From assembly GCA_035638575.1 (NCBI GenBank), contig DASQZT010000290.1:1-64000 (forward strand): a DNA stretch of 64,000 nt, read 5' to 3'. This DNA is from DASQZT01 sp035638575. GTDB taxonomy: Bacteria; Acidobacteriota; Terriglobia; Bryobacterales; Bryobacteraceae. This document shows, in pieces, positions 25,490 through 35,200 of this stretch. Numbering within the stretch: the stretch's first letter is position 1; each line of letters opens with the position of its first letter. The position numbers were made by a program, and so were the translations under genes. The notes below the pieces were generated by a model, which was given only the letters and a program-made list of their open reading frames with translations, was not told the origin of the DNA and searched no databases.

Positions 25490-26419
25490 CTACTCGACGC
25501 GCCGCACTTCCACCTGGTGGTAGATTTCCTGGGTTTGTAGAAGCGTGGCGAAGCTGAGGCCCGGCAGGCGCGCCGAAGCGGTCCCCGCGGCCACGCCCCA
25601 GCGAAGCGCGTCGGCCGGAGTGGATCGGCGCTGGATGGCCCAGGTGTAGCCGGCGGTCAGGGCGTCGCCCGCGCCAATGGGGCAGAGCGCGTCGATTCGC
25701 GGGGGCACCGCCTCGATCAACCCGTCGCTGGACGCGGCTATCGCGCCGCGGCTGCCCAGCGACAGCAGCACCGATTCGCAGCCCATCGAGCGGATGCGTT
25801 CGGCGGCTTCGAGATGATGCGTGCGGGTGAGCAGCGAGCGGCCCAGCAGCCTTTCGGCCTCCTGCTGGTTGGGGCTGGCCACGGTGGGCTTGGCGTCGAT
25901 GCCTTCGCGCAGCGGGTCGCCATCGGCGTCCAGCAGCGTCTTTACTTTTTTCTTTCGCGCCATGGCGATCAGTTTTCCGTAGAAGGACGGCGGCACACCC
26001 GGCGGCAGGCTTCCACACAGCAGCAGCCAGGAAGCCGTGTCGAGAGCCTGGCGCACTACGTTTTCCACGCGGGCGACCTCGGCTTTGTCGAGCGGAGGAC
26101 CGGCCTCGTTCAGGTTTACCGTGAGCCCCTGCTTGTCGGTGATGGTCAGATTGGTGCGGATGTCGTGCTGCACTGGAACCACCGAGGTGGGAAAGCCGCA
26201 TGCGCAGAGGAGCTGCCCCAGGCGTTTGCCCGTCTCCCCGCCCGAGATGAGCACCGCCACGGTCTTGCCTCCGAACGAGTGCACCACCAACGAGGCGTTG
26301 ATGCCGCGCCCGCCCGCCGACTCGCGGCTCGAATTGATGTAGGCGCGGTCCTCAAAGGCCAGACGATCCACGCTGAGGATCCGGTCGACCGCCGGATTGA
26401 TGGTGAGTGTGACGATCAA
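25490..26419 (-). CDS. PfkB-family sugar-phosphate kinase (FruK/LacC type)
   Basis: 309-residue kinase most like 1-phosphofructokinase or tagatose-6-phosphate kinase. The start MIVTLTINPAVDR is typical of FruK/LacC. SAGGRGINASLVVHSFGG is the sugar-binding signature 1. The ATP/anion-hole motif IGAGDALTAGYTWA contains the catalytic Asp. LCGSLPPGVPPSFYG is another subfamily mark. It would phosphorylate fructose-1-phosphate or tagatose-6-phosphate with ATP. No transporter or operon regulator is next to it. It is followed closely by murJ. Confidence 0.88.
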   Translation of the reverse strand: MIVTLTINPAVDRILSVDRLAFEDRAYINSSRESAGGRGINASLVVHSFGGKTVAVLISGGETGKRLGQLLCACGFPTSVVPVQHDIRTNLTITDKQGLTVNLNEAGPPLDKAEVARVENVVRQALDTASWLLLCGSLPPGVPPSFYGKLIAMARKKKVKTLLDADGDPLREGIDAKPTVASPNQQEAERLLGRSLLTRTHHLEAAERIRSMGCESVLLSLGSRGAIAASSDGLIEAVPPRIDALCPIGAGDALTAGYTWAIQRRSTPADALRWGVAAGTASARLPGLSFATLLQTQEIYHQVEVRRVE

Positions 26420-26572
26420 GTCACTATTCTACGCGCGAATCGGGATGGCACGCGGGGGCATTCAGACCGTGGCTTGCGCTAGACTCGGGTGGGAGGCTCC
26501 GCCGCGGCGAATCGGCTTCGTTCCGCAAGAACTCCACGCGTCCTGCTGGAATGACGCCTCCGGAGGCTGCGC

Positions 26573-27199
26573 ATGGGCATGAGAGGTTTCATCCGCCAGG
26601 TCAACCCGTTTGAGCTGGCCGATTTTCGACGGAATCCGGGGAAAATCAAGAGCCTCCTGGACGAAGATACTCTCGGCAGTTTCCAGCCAGCCGTGCGGCC
26701 CGCCATCGAACGGATGCAGGAGTTGCTGCTTCACGGGCAGTGGAATTCCCCGGAGGTTCGCCAACTCGACGCTCAGCTCAGGGAAGAGATGGAAAAACCC
26801 GGCGCGCACGATCTGCTCTTTTCGAACGACGAAAAGAGACTCAGCCTGGAGAAATGCTGGCACGAGCTTCATTACCTGCTCACGGGGACCGCGGGCGATG
26901 CGCCACCGCCTCTCGGGAATGCGATTCTCGGGGGCCGCGAAATTGGTGTGTCACTGGGGTATGGACCGGTCCGGTTCCTCACGCCGAAGGAGGTCCGTGA
27001 AGTGGCCGCGGCGCTTGCCGAAATCTCGAACGACGAGCTTGCCCGGCGCTTTGACCCGGCTGCCATCGAGCGAGCCGATATCTACGCCTGCAGCGGCGAG
27101 GACGGGCTCGAAGACGATCTTTACTTCTTCGAGCAGATGGTTCAGTACTACACCGACGCAGCCGGGCAGGGAAACGGCGTGCTCCTCTACATCCGGTAA
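26573..27199 (+). CDS. DUF1877 (YfbM-like) protein
   Basis: 208-residue protein of the DUF1877/YfbM family. Marker segments are GMRGFIRQVNPFELADF at the start, the central SLEKCWHELHYLLTG, and GYGPVRFLTPKEVREVAAAL. It ends in DLYFFEQMVQYYTDAAGQGNGVLLYIR, very close to family endings. Members are soluble, widespread and of unknown biochemical role. It is the only gene on this strand between the PfkB gene and the fluoride channel and has no obvious functional link to either. Confidence 0.85.
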   Translation: MGMRGFIRQVNPFELADFRRNPGKIKSLLDEDTLGSFQPAVRPAIERMQELLLHGQWNSPEVRQLDAQLREEMEKPGAHDLLFSNDEKRLSLEKCWHELHYLLTGTAGDAPPPLGNAILGGREIGVSLGYGPVRFLTPKEVREVAAALAEISNDELARRFDPAAIERADIYACSGEDGLEDDLYFFEQMVQYYTDAAGQGNGVLLYIR

Positions 27200-27255
27200 A
27201 CAGGATAAGGCGTGGTTCGCGTTGTGGGCCGGCCCACCCGCTGCGATACCATGTG

Positions 27256-27306
27256 AAGGACGGCGATGGGGTTCGCCATAACCGCCCGCAGGCTGATGAC
27301 TCCTAT
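27256..27306 (+). ncRNA. fluoride riboswitch (crcB motif)
   Basis: The core ggcgatggggttcgccataa, followed within 10 bases by ctgatgactcct, matches the conserved crcB RNA: GGCGAUGG..UUCGCC with the unpaired segments that close the pseudoknot, then CUGAUGACUCCUA. It lies about 30 bases before a fluoride channel gene, its classic target. Fluoride binding should raise expression of the channel. Confidence 0.92.
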
Positions 27307-27333
27307 CACGATGTCGACAGGTTGGAGTCTGCT

Positions 27334-27708
27334 TTGAAAACGATACTCTGGATTTCATTAGGCGCAATCGTTGGAGCGAACCTCCGGTACTTCGTCGCGC
27401 AACAGGTTGCCCGGCTGGTGTCGCCCAGCTTTCCTTACGGCACCCTGCTCATCAACGTCACCGGCAGCTTCGTGATCGGGTTTTTCCTGATCTGGACGAC
27501 CGGGCGCGTGCTCGCGGACCCCCGGTGGCGCCTGCTGATCGCGGTGGGGTTCTGCGGCGGATACACGACTTTTTCGAGCTATGCGTACGAGACTTTCGTG
27601 CTGATGGAGCAGGGCCAGTGGCTCTCGTCGATGCTGAACGTCGTGGTCTCCAACCTGCTTTGCCTGGCGGCCGTCGTGCTGGGCGCTGTCCTGGCGCGGA
27701 GCCTGTAG
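27334..27708 (+). CDS. crcB: fluoride channel Fluc/CrcB
   Basis: 124-residue membrane protein with four hydrophobic helices. It works as an antiparallel dimer exporting fluoride. Family marks are GAIVGANLRYFVAQ, YGTLLINVTGSFVIGFF with the pore Asn, and GFCGGYTTFSSYAYE with the conserved TTFS. A TTG at 27334, 6 bases after ggag, is preferred as start, since an upstream ATG at 27253 would place translation through the fluoride riboswitch. The riboswitch/channel pair forms a self-contained fluoride-resistance unit. Confidence 0.93.
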   Translation: MKTILWISLGAIVGANLRYFVAQQVARLVSPSFPYGTLLINVTGSFVIGFFLIWTTGRVLADPRWRLLIAVGFCGGYTTFSSYAYETFVLMEQGQWLSSMLNVVVSNLLCLAAVVLGAVLARSL

Positions 27709-27720
27709 GAGAGCGCCCCT

Positions 27721-28119
27721 CTACGCCAGGGTTTTGGCAGCCTTCTTGACGGCGTCTTCGTCCACTTGAATCAGCGCGCCAAAACGGCCGTTGCCGGCGC
27801 ACAGAGCCTGGACCGCGTGGACGTTGATCTCCTTGGCCGCCAGCTTGGCCAGGACTTCGGCGACCGCGCCCGGATGGTCTTCACCGGTAATATGAAATGC
27901 CGCCTGCTTCTTTCCGAGGTCGATCTTGAGCTGCTTGGCGGCCTTCTTGAGAAGCGCCGGGTCTTCCGCGACCAGATCGATCCTGGCCTTGTTCTTGCCA
28001 ACCGGGTAGCCCCAAATGGCGACGAAATTCACGCCGGCTTCTTTGAAGGCGCTGAGCACGTGCTCGCCTTTGCCGGGCTTGTCGGAAACAACCACCGAGT
28101 AACACTCGAGCTTTGCCAT
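27721..28119 (-). CDS. ACT-domain protein
   Basis: 132-residue protein made of two ACT-like domains (about 3-65 and 72-132). The first is marked by YSVVVSDKPGKGEHVLSAFKEAGVNFVAIWG, the second by FHITGEDHPGAVAEVLAKLAAKEINVHAVQA. ACT domains bind amino acids or other small ligands and regulate linked enzymes. No enzyme domain is present, so it probably acts in trans. It is convergent with the fluoride channel gene, 12 bases away. Confidence 0.86.
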   Translation of the reverse strand: MAKLECYSVVVSDKPGKGEHVLSAFKEAGVNFVAIWGYPVGKNKARIDLVAEDPALLKKAAKQLKIDLGKKQAAFHITGEDHPGAVAEVLAKLAAKEINVHAVQALCAGNGRFGALIQVDEDAVKKAAKTLA

Positions 28120-28192
28120 TTCAAATCCTTTCCTCAGCCGTACTCTTTCCAGTGTATCTTGCGCGTTTCCCCGTGCGCCAAAAAAGGAGCTC

Positions 28193-29203
28193 TTACTTCA
28201 GCGCCAAAACGGCGTCCAGCGTGGCGCCCGTGCGCCGGCCTTCCACCCGCGAAAAACCCGCGCGCTTCAACAGCCGCGTGTACTCGCCAAGGCTGCGCTC
28301 TTTTCCTTCCGTGACGATCAGCATGTTCAGCGATTGCAGGTTGGCCGCCACCGGCCCCACGCCATCCTCGTTGAGCAACCATTCCGCCAGCAGCAACGCG
28401 CCGCCCTCGGGCAGCCGCCGGCAGGCGCGCCCGAGCAACGCGTCGATTTTTTCTTCCGGCCAGTCGTGCAGGACGCGGCCCGCGGCGTACAGGTCGGCTT
28501 CCGGCAATTCGTCCTGGAAGAAATCGCCCGCCACCACTTCGATCCGATCCCGCGCCGGCGAGAGCGCCACCTGTTCGTGCGCAAAAGGAGCGACGCGCGG
28601 CAAATCGAACACCACGGCCCGCATCTGCGGATACCGCTCGCACGCGGCAATCGCCAGGTGGCCGGTGGCGCCGCCCAGGTCCACCAGGCGGCGAAAACGG
28701 CCGAGGTCGAATGCGGTGACGACCTTCGGCGAGGTCAACATGCCGAATCCGTGCATGGCCCGCAGGAAATCGCGCATGGCCTCCGGGGTGCGAAAGAAAC
28801 TGCTGAAGATCGAGCCCTCGAGGCCGAACGTCTGCTTCCAGCGGTGCGTGCCCTCGGCGATGGCCGCCGCCAGGTTGCCCCACATGGGGTACAGCGCCTC
28901 GTCGGAATAGCGCACGTACCCGCGGAGCGAGTCGGGGCTGCCGGCGTAGAGGTACGTGTCGGCCACGGGCTCGTTGGCGTAAACGCCGGCGATCTTGCGC
29001 AGCAGGCCCATCGCCGCGCAGCCGTCCAGCAGGCGCTCCAGGGGAGCGGCGTCGACGCCCATCGCGGCGGCCAGGCCGGAGGCGCGCGCCGGAGCATCGT
29101 GCAGGCGGTCGAAGACACCCATCGAGACGGCGGTGAACATGGTCTTGGACCGGCGGAACGCCTCGATCAGATCGATCACCGGTGTTGGATCGGGAAGACT
29201 CAT
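28193..29203 (-). CDS. O-methyltransferase (ASMT/hydroxyindole type)
   Basis: 336-residue class I methyltransferase. The N-terminal dimerisation/winged-helix domain (VFDRLHDAPARASGLAAAMG) is followed by the SAM domain with motif I LVDLGGATGHLAI, VVFDLP at the acidic loop, and a catalytic-region RVLHDWPEEK whose His is typical of plant-like O-methyltransferases. The substrate is not predictable; bacterial homologues act on phenolics, quinones and natural products. The ATG at 29203 overlaps the thiL stop by 4 bases, so it is downstream of and probably coupled to thiL. Confidence 0.88.
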   Translation of the reverse strand: MSLPDPTPVIDLIEAFRRSKTMFTAVSMGVFDRLHDAPARASGLAAAMGVDAAPLERLLDGCAAMGLLRKIAGVYANEPVADTYLYAGSPDSLRGYVRYSDEALYPMWGNLAAAIAEGTHRWKQTFGLEGSIFSSFFRTPEAMRDFLRAMHGFGMLTSPKVVTAFDLGRFRRLVDLGGATGHLAIAACERYPQMRAVVFDLPRVAPFAHEQVALSPARDRIEVVAGDFFQDELPEADLYAAGRVLHDWPEEKIDALLGRACRRLPEGGALLLAEWLLNEDGVGPVAANLQSLNMLIVTEGKERSLGEYTRLLKRAGFSRVEGRRTGATLDAVLALK

Positions 29204-30141
29204 ATGGTTCGGAAATGGTCGTAACCCAGCGGCGCGAGCGGACGGCCTTCGAGCCGCACGGCGCCCACGGGGCAGCCCCGGCGCCCCTCGCGCATGGTGC
29301 CAATGCAGGTGAGCGGGATGCCCTGGAATACGCCCGGCACGCGGACCCCCGCCGGGACCGTGAAGAGCAGTTCGTAATCTTCGCCGCCATCGAGCGCCTG
29401 TTCCAGAGTCGCGCCCGGAAAAACGGGAGGAGCTTCGATCTCCGCGCTCAGTCGCGAGGCCAGGCACATGCGGCGCAGGTCGAGCGATAAGCCGTCGCTC
29501 AGATCCATGGCGGCGGTAGCGTGGAGACGCGCGCGCAGGAAACGGCCCAGGGCCAGTCTCGGCTCGGGATGAACATGCCGCTTCCAGGCCTGGCCGCGGC
29601 CGGTGGCGAGGCCCAGGGCCGACCCGCCCAGTGCGCCCGAAACATAGATCGCATCGCCTGCGCGGGCGCCGTCGCGGCGCAGCGCCCGGCCGCGCGGCGC
29701 GGCTCCGCCGGCCACGATGTCGCACGTCAGCTTCCGGGCGCGCGCTATGTCGCCGCCCAGGAGCGGCGTTCGCTCGCGCCGGGCCAGGCACAGCAGGCCG
29801 CGGTAGAAACCGGCGATCCAGCGGTCGTCCGCCCAGCGCGGCAGGGCCAGCGAGAGCAGGCAGAATCGCGGCTCGCCACCCATCGCGGCGATATCGCTCA
29901 GGCCGCGGGCCAGCGCCTTCCAGCCCACGTCTTCGGGCCGATGAGTGGCGCGCCGGAAGTGCACGTCCTCGATCAGCAGGTCGGTGGTGAACAGCCAGTC
30001 TTCCGGGCCGGGCGCGCGAATCACCGCGCAATCGTCCCCAATGCCCAAAACCACTCCAGGCCCCCGGAGCCGGCCGGCCTGCTTGCGCAGCCGCTCGAGG
30101 AACCGCCCTTCGCCGCCTTCCCCTTTAGGGTGCTTGACCAT
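29200..30141 (-). CDS. thiL: thiamine-monophosphate kinase
   Basis: 313-residue ATP-dependent kinase that makes thiamine diphosphate. The N-terminal half has GIGDDCAVI and TTDLLIEDVHF, with the Asp residues that bind Mg-ATP. It continues with LLGGDIARA and the central DAIYVSGALGGSALGL. The product-side block is AMDLSDGLSLDL, followed by DGGEDYELLFTVP. All main motifs are intact and the length is usual. No other thi genes are nearby. The methyltransferase gene is immediately downstream. Confidence 0.94.
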   Translation of the reverse strand: MVKHPKGEGGEGRFLERLRKQAGRLRGPGVVLGIGDDCAVIRAPGPEDWLFTTDLLIEDVHFRRATHRPEDVGWKALARGLSDIAAMGGEPRFCLLSLALPRWADDRWIAGFYRGLLCLARRERTPLLGGDIARARKLTCDIVAGGAAPRGRALRRDGARAGDAIYVSGALGGSALGLATGRGQAWKRHVHPEPRLALGRFLRARLHATAAMDLSDGLSLDLRRMCLASRLSAEIEAPPVFPGATLEQALDGGEDYELLFTVPAGVRVPGVFQGIPLTCIGTMREGRRGCPVGAVRLEGRPLAPLGYDHFRTI

Positions 30142-30297
30142 ACCAACGCCATCTGAGAGAATACCTTACGCAAGAATCAACGTGTTTGGACGCGCCTCTG
30201 CAAGTTCTCAGCAAGCCTCGAAAGAGCTACCTCGTAGTCCGCTTTCCTTGTCTCGAAGACCTGAGAGCACGACGAACAATGATCAGGAGAAGCTGTA

Positions 30298-30501
30298 GTG
30301 AAGGAAAAAGGTATTGTGAAGTGGTTTAATGCCGCGAAGGGCTATGGATTCATCCAGCGGTCCACCGGCGACGACGTCTTCGTTCATTTTTCCGCAATCC
30401 AGGCGAACGGTTACCGGACCCTGGACGAAGGCTCGGAGGTCGAGTTCGAAGTCAAGCAGGGTCCTAAAGGCCTGCAGGCGGAAAACGTCAACAGAGTTTA
30501 G
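30298..30501 (+). CDS. cold-shock protein (CspA family)
   Basis: 67-residue single-stranded nucleic-acid-binding protein. RNP1 is KGYGFIQR and RNP2 VFVHFSAI, both intact, and the OB fold ends QAENVNRV. It starts with GTG at 30298, 7 bases after AGGAGA. The roughly 150-base 5' region to the thiL start could hold a structured leader as in other csp genes, but I see no specific motif. It probably acts as an RNA chaperone. Confidence 0.94.
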   Translation: MKEKGIVKWFNAAKGYGFIQRSTGDDVFVHFSAIQANGYRTLDEGSEVEFEVKQGPKGLQAENVNRV

Positions 30502-30702
30502 GCAGGCTCCAGCCTGTTCCCAAATCCAACCCAACCAGACCGGGGGCCCTGGGGGCTCCCTGTCTGCTTGCTGACCGGACGCCTTCCGGCGCCTCCAGGC
30601 ATCTGCCCCTTTTGCACCCGCCCGGTCGATCTGGTAACCTTAGCGCTTCAAGGTACGTAATTATACTGGACGTGTGCCGCAACCGGGGGAGAGCGGCAAA
30701 CC

Positions 30703-30993
30703 ATGACGCGCGAGATCCACTGCGACAGGAGGCTTGTTATTGTCCTCCTCCTGTTGTGTGTGACGGTGCTGGCGCAGTCCTGGGCGCTGTCGGCGCAAAG
30801 CGAATCGCACCATTCCCGCGAGCATTGCTGCCTGCTCTGCCACGTGGGCCCGTCGGCGCTCCTGCAAAGCAGCGTTTCGGCGGCGTCGGCGCCGGTTTTT
30901 CAGGTGGTATGGTTGGCCTCGCCGGCGCGCTTCGATTCCCCTTCCGATTTCCGCCTGGTCCCCTGTCCCTCACGGGCTCCCCCCGCCGTTTAG
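30703..30993 (+). CDS. small exported protein leading the metal-efflux operon
   Basis: 96-residue protein with an N-terminal hydrophobic segment (LVIVLLLLCVTVLAQSWAL) serving as signal peptide or anchor. A His/Cys-rich stretch, SHHSREHCCLLCH, follows and could bind metal. The rest is Ser/Ala/Pro-rich. Small proteins of this type often precede heavy-metal RND operons. It lies 88 bases before the adaptor gene, consistent with one transcript. A periplasmic metal-binding role is inferred only from composition and place. Confidence 0.6.
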   Translation: MTREIHCDRRLVIVLLLLCVTVLAQSWALSAQSESHHSREHCCLLCHVGPSALLQSSVSAASAPVFQVVWLASPARFDSPSDFRLVPCPSRAPPAV

Positions 30994-31081
30994 CGTCTCC
31001 TCAAAATGGTCGGGCGGTCCGCGCCGGCAATCCGGCGCCGGACCATCCTGTTTGGAAGCGGAATAGGAGAAGCATTTCGTC

Positions 31082-32260
31082 ATGACGGCTGAAATCGTGT
31101 GCTGTCGCAGGCGGCTATTGCCGCTGGCTTTGGGATTGGCGCTGATGTGGTTGCAACCGGCCTGCCGCAAGGCGCAGCCGGCGGAGTCCAAGCCCTCCGA
31201 GGAGGCGAAGAACGAGCAGCCCGGCCTGTTCACCGTGCCGCCGGACCAACTGGCCCGCCTGAAAACCACCGAGGTGCGGACCACCAACTGGCCGGTGGCC
31301 ATTCACACCACCGGAACGGTGGACTGGGACGCGGACCACACCACGCAGGCGATCACCCAGGTGAACGGTCCGATTTCGCGGATTCTGGTCGACCTCGGAA
31401 CGCCGGTGCAAAAAGATCAGCCGCTTCTGTACGTCTCCAGCCCCGACGTGGCCAACGGCATTGCCGCGTACCGCAAGGCGCGCAATCGCGAAGCGTACAA
31501 CAAGCACATCGTCGACCGCATGAAGGAGCTGTTGGATCGCGGCGCGATCGCCGAGAAGGATTACCAGAGCAGCGAGGCGGACTACAACGACGCCACCACC
31601 GATGTGCAGAACAGCCTGCAAGCGCTGCGCATCTTCGGCATCACCAGCCAGGACATAGACTCGGCCGAGAAGCAGGGAACGGTGTTCAATACCGAACTGG
31701 CGGTGCGCTCGCCCATTGCCGGAGTGATCGTGCAGAAGCTGGTCTCGCCCGGCATGGTGATACAGGCGGGCCAAACGGTGTGCTTCGGCATCAGCGACGT
31801 CGCCACCGTGTGGGTGCAGGGGCATATCTTCGATCGCGATCTGCCTTCGGTGAAGAGCGGAGACCCGGTGGACGAAACCAATCCCTCGTTCAATCGCAGC
31901 TTCCGGGGCACCGTTTCCTACATCGGTTCGTTCGTGGACCCGAGTACCCGCACTACGCCCGTTCGCATCGTGACGCAGAATCCGGGCGGGCTGCTGAAGA
32001 AGGACATGTTCGTGGATGCGGTGGTGCACACCGGGATACGGAGCCACATGCTGGTGGCGCCGGTCGGGGCGCTGCTGCGCGACGACAAAAACGAACCCAT
32101 TGTCTTCGTGCAGTCGGAACCGGGCAAATTCGCGCAGCGCAGCGTCACCATCGCGGGGCAGCAGGACGGCCTGGTGGCGATCTCGAGCGGGCTGCAGGAG
32201 GGCGAGACGGTGGTCTCCGACGGGAGCCTCTTCCTGCAGTTCGCCAACACCATCAAATAA
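31082..32260 (+). CDS. RND efflux periplasmic adaptor, CzcB/CusB-like
   Basis: 392-residue membrane fusion protein linking inner-membrane pump and outer-membrane channel. A lipobox (LQPAC, Cys near residue 28) suggests a lipid-anchored mature protein. The barrel-sandwich part has VNGPISRILVDLGTPVQKDQPLLYVSSPDV, then a helical hairpin (NRDAYNKH-like helix to YQSSEADYNDA), and the second half LAVRSPIAGVIVQKLVSPGMVIQAGQ. The beta-barrel ends in GLQEGETVVSDGSLFLQFA. No extended His-rich or Met-rich metal site is seen. It is 12 bases upstream of the pump gene. Confidence 0.92.
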   Translation: MTAEIVCCRRRLLPLALGLALMWLQPACRKAQPAESKPSEEAKNEQPGLFTVPPDQLARLKTTEVRTTNWPVAIHTTGTVDWDADHTTQAITQVNGPISRILVDLGTPVQKDQPLLYVSSPDVANGIAAYRKARNREAYNKHIVDRMKELLDRGAIAEKDYQSSEADYNDATTDVQNSLQALRIFGITSQDIDSAEKQGTVFNTELAVRSPIAGVIVQKLVSPGMVIQAGQTVCFGISDVATVWVQGHIFDRDLPSVKSGDPVDETNPSFNRSFRGTVSYIGSFVDPSTRTTPVRIVTQNPGGLLKKDMFVDAVVHTGIRSHMLVAPVGALLRDDKNEPIVFVQSEPGKFAQRSVTIAGQQDGLVAISSGLQEGETVVSDGSLFLQFANTIK

Positions 32261-32272
32261 GGCGCAAACCGA

Positions 32273-35200
32273 ATGATCGCGAAACTAGTCTCCTTCGCCC
32301 TCAGGCAGCGGTTTGTGATCGTGATCGCCTCCCTGGCCCTGATGATCTGGGGCGTGATCTCGTTTCAGAAGCTGCCCATCGACGCCTATCCGGATCTTTC
32401 GCCGCCCCACGTGGAGATCATCACGCAGTGGCCGGGACACGCGGCCGAGGAAGTGGAGCGGCTGGTCTCCATTCCTATCGAAATCGAAATGAACGGCATT
32501 CCGCGACTGGATTCGCTGCGCTCGATTTCGCTGTACGGCCTCTCTTCGGTGCAAATGAATTTCGACTATGGCGCCGACCCGTACTTCGTGCGGGAGCAGG
32601 CCTTTGAGCGGGTGGGCAACGCCACGCTTCCCTCCGGGCTGCAGCCCTCGCTTTCGCCCTTGTTCAGTCCCAGCGGCTTGATTTACCGGTACGTCCTGCA
32701 GAGTTCCGACCGCTCGCCGCAGGAACTGAAGATTCTCGAGGATTGGGTGCTGGAACGGCATTACCGTTCCATTCAAGGGGTGGCGGACGATTCCGGCTTC
32801 GGCGGCACCACCATGCAATACCAGGTGCTGCTGGACCCCAACAAGCTGTTCGCCTACGGCATCAGCGTGCCGCAGGTGACCCAGCAACTGGGGAACAACA
32901 ATGCCAACGCCGGCGGCGGGTTCTATTCGCAGGGCGGGCAGTTCTATTACATCCGCGGGCTGGGCCTGGTGCGCGATACGGCGGACATCGGCAACATCGT
33001 GCTGCAGGAGAAGGGCGGCATTCCGGTCTACGTGAAGGACATCGCGAAAGTCGAGATCGGCCACGCGCCGCGGCTCGGCCAGTTCGGTTACATGAAGCAG
33101 GAAGAGGCGGTGGAAGGCGTCATTCTGATGCGCGTGGGCGAGCAGGCGCAGGTGATTCTGCGGCGCGTCGAGGCCATGACCAAGGAGTTGAACGAGCGCG
33201 TGCTGCCGCCGGACGTGAAAGTGGTTCCGTATTACGACCGGCAGGGCCTGATCGAGGAGACCACCAAGACGGTGGAAGACAACCTGCTGCGCGGCATGCT
33301 GCTGGTGCTGGTGATTCTGGGCCTTTTCCTGTTCAGCGTGCGGACGGCGCTGATTGTGGCCGCCACCATCCCGTTTGCGCTGTTGTTCTCGTTCATCTGC
33401 CTGGACCTGCGGCACATCCCTGCCAACCTGCTTTCCATCGGGGCCATCGATTTCGGCATCATCGTGGACGGCGCGGTCGTGATGGTGGAGAATATATTCC
33501 GCGAACTGGCGACGCACCGCGACGACGAACGCTACAACGTGGTGGAAGTCATCCGCGCGGCGGCGCATGACGTGGAGCGCCCCATCTTTTACGCCGTCGC
33601 GGTGATCATCGCGGGATACATTCCCATCTACGTGCTGACGGGGCCTTCGGGCCGGTTGTTCCAGCCCATGGCCGATACCATGTCGTTCGCGCTGCTGGGG
33701 TCGCTGCTCTGCACCCTGACGCTGCTGCCGGTGCTGTGCTCGTACTTCCTGCGCAAACACATTCACGAGCCGCGCGTGATCTTGTTTGAATGGGTTCGCG
33801 GCGCGTACGGGTGGTTGCTGGGCCGGTGCCTGCGCAACCGGCTGCTCACCGTGATGGCGATTCTGGCGATCTTCGGGTGTTCGCTGCTGCTGATTCCGTT
33901 CATCGGCGGGGAGTTCATGCCGCACCTGGACGAAGGGGCGCTGTGGGTCCGCGCGACTACGCCTTACACCATTTCCTTTGAAGAGGCCTCCAGACTCTCG
34001 CCGCAGATCCGCGATATCCTGATGAGCTTTCCGCAGGTGACCACGGTGGCCAACGAACTGGGGCGGCCGGACGACGGAACCGACCCCACCGGTTTCTACA
34101 ACAACGAATTCTACGTGGGGCTGAAGCCCTATTCGGACAAATCCTGGACGGGCGGGATTCGCACCAAGCCGCAACTGATCGAAGAGGTGCAGAAGAAGCT
34201 GGTGTCGTTTCCGGGCATCATTTTCAACTACACACAGCCGGCCGAAGATGCGGTGGACGAGGCGGAGACCGGACTGAAGAGCGCGCTGGCGGTGAAGATA
34301 TTCGGCCAGGACCTGGTGACGCTGGAAAACAAGGCGTTCCAGGTGAAAGACATTCTCACCAGGATTCCGGGCATCCGGGAGATCACGGTGGTGCGGGAAC
34401 TGGGCCAGCCCAGCCTGACCATCACTCCCGACCGGGCCAAGCTGGCGCGCTTCGGATTGAACGTGAGCGACGTGAACACGCTGGTGGAAACGGCCATGGG
34501 CGGCACGGCGGCCACGCAGGTGATCCAGGGAGAGCGCCAGTTCGACCTGATCGTGCGCATGCAGGAGCCGTACCGCAGCGACGAGAACGCCATCAAGAAC
34601 CTGCTGATCGCCACGCCCGACGGCCAGTACCTGCCGCTGAGCCAGTTTTGCGAAATCCGCGTGGACAACGGCGCTTCGCTGATTTATCGCGAATCCAACT
34701 CCCGCTACATCGGCGTGCAGTTCAGCGTGGAGGGCCGCGACCTGGCCAGCGCGGTGGGCGAGGCGCGGCGCAAGGTGGACCAGGCGGTGAAGCTGCCCAT
34801 CGGCTACCAGTTCGATTGGGGCGGGGAATACAAAGACTACCTGGCATCGCAGGAGCAGATGAAGATTATCCTGCCGATGACCGTGCTGCTCATTCTTTTG
34901 ATTCTTTTCGCGCTGTACGGAAATCTGAAATTCCCCCTGATCATTTTCCTCAGCGTGGTGGTGACCGAACCGGTGGGCGGCCTGCTGGCGCTGTACCTCA
35001 CGCGCACCAACTTCAGCGTCTCTTCCATGCTGGGGTTTGTGGCGCTGATGGGAGTGGCGGTGCAGACCAGCGTGATTCTGTATTCCTTCATCAACAAGCT
35101 GCGGCTGGAAGGCCGGGATATTCCCACGGCGACGCTGGAGGCGTCGCTGCTGCGGCTGCGGCCCATCATGATGACCGCGCTGGTGGCCTGTTTCGGGCTG

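Noticed and set aside
23704..25557. Plus-strand frame of 617 codons opposite murJ
   Set aside because: Its product is Arg/Gln/His-rich and matches nothing; murJ on the other strand has all family motifs.
28134..29390. Alternative long frames across thiL and the methyltransferase
   Set aside because: These are out-of-frame extensions through real genes; motif-bearing frames at 28193-29203 and 29200-30141 explain the sequence.
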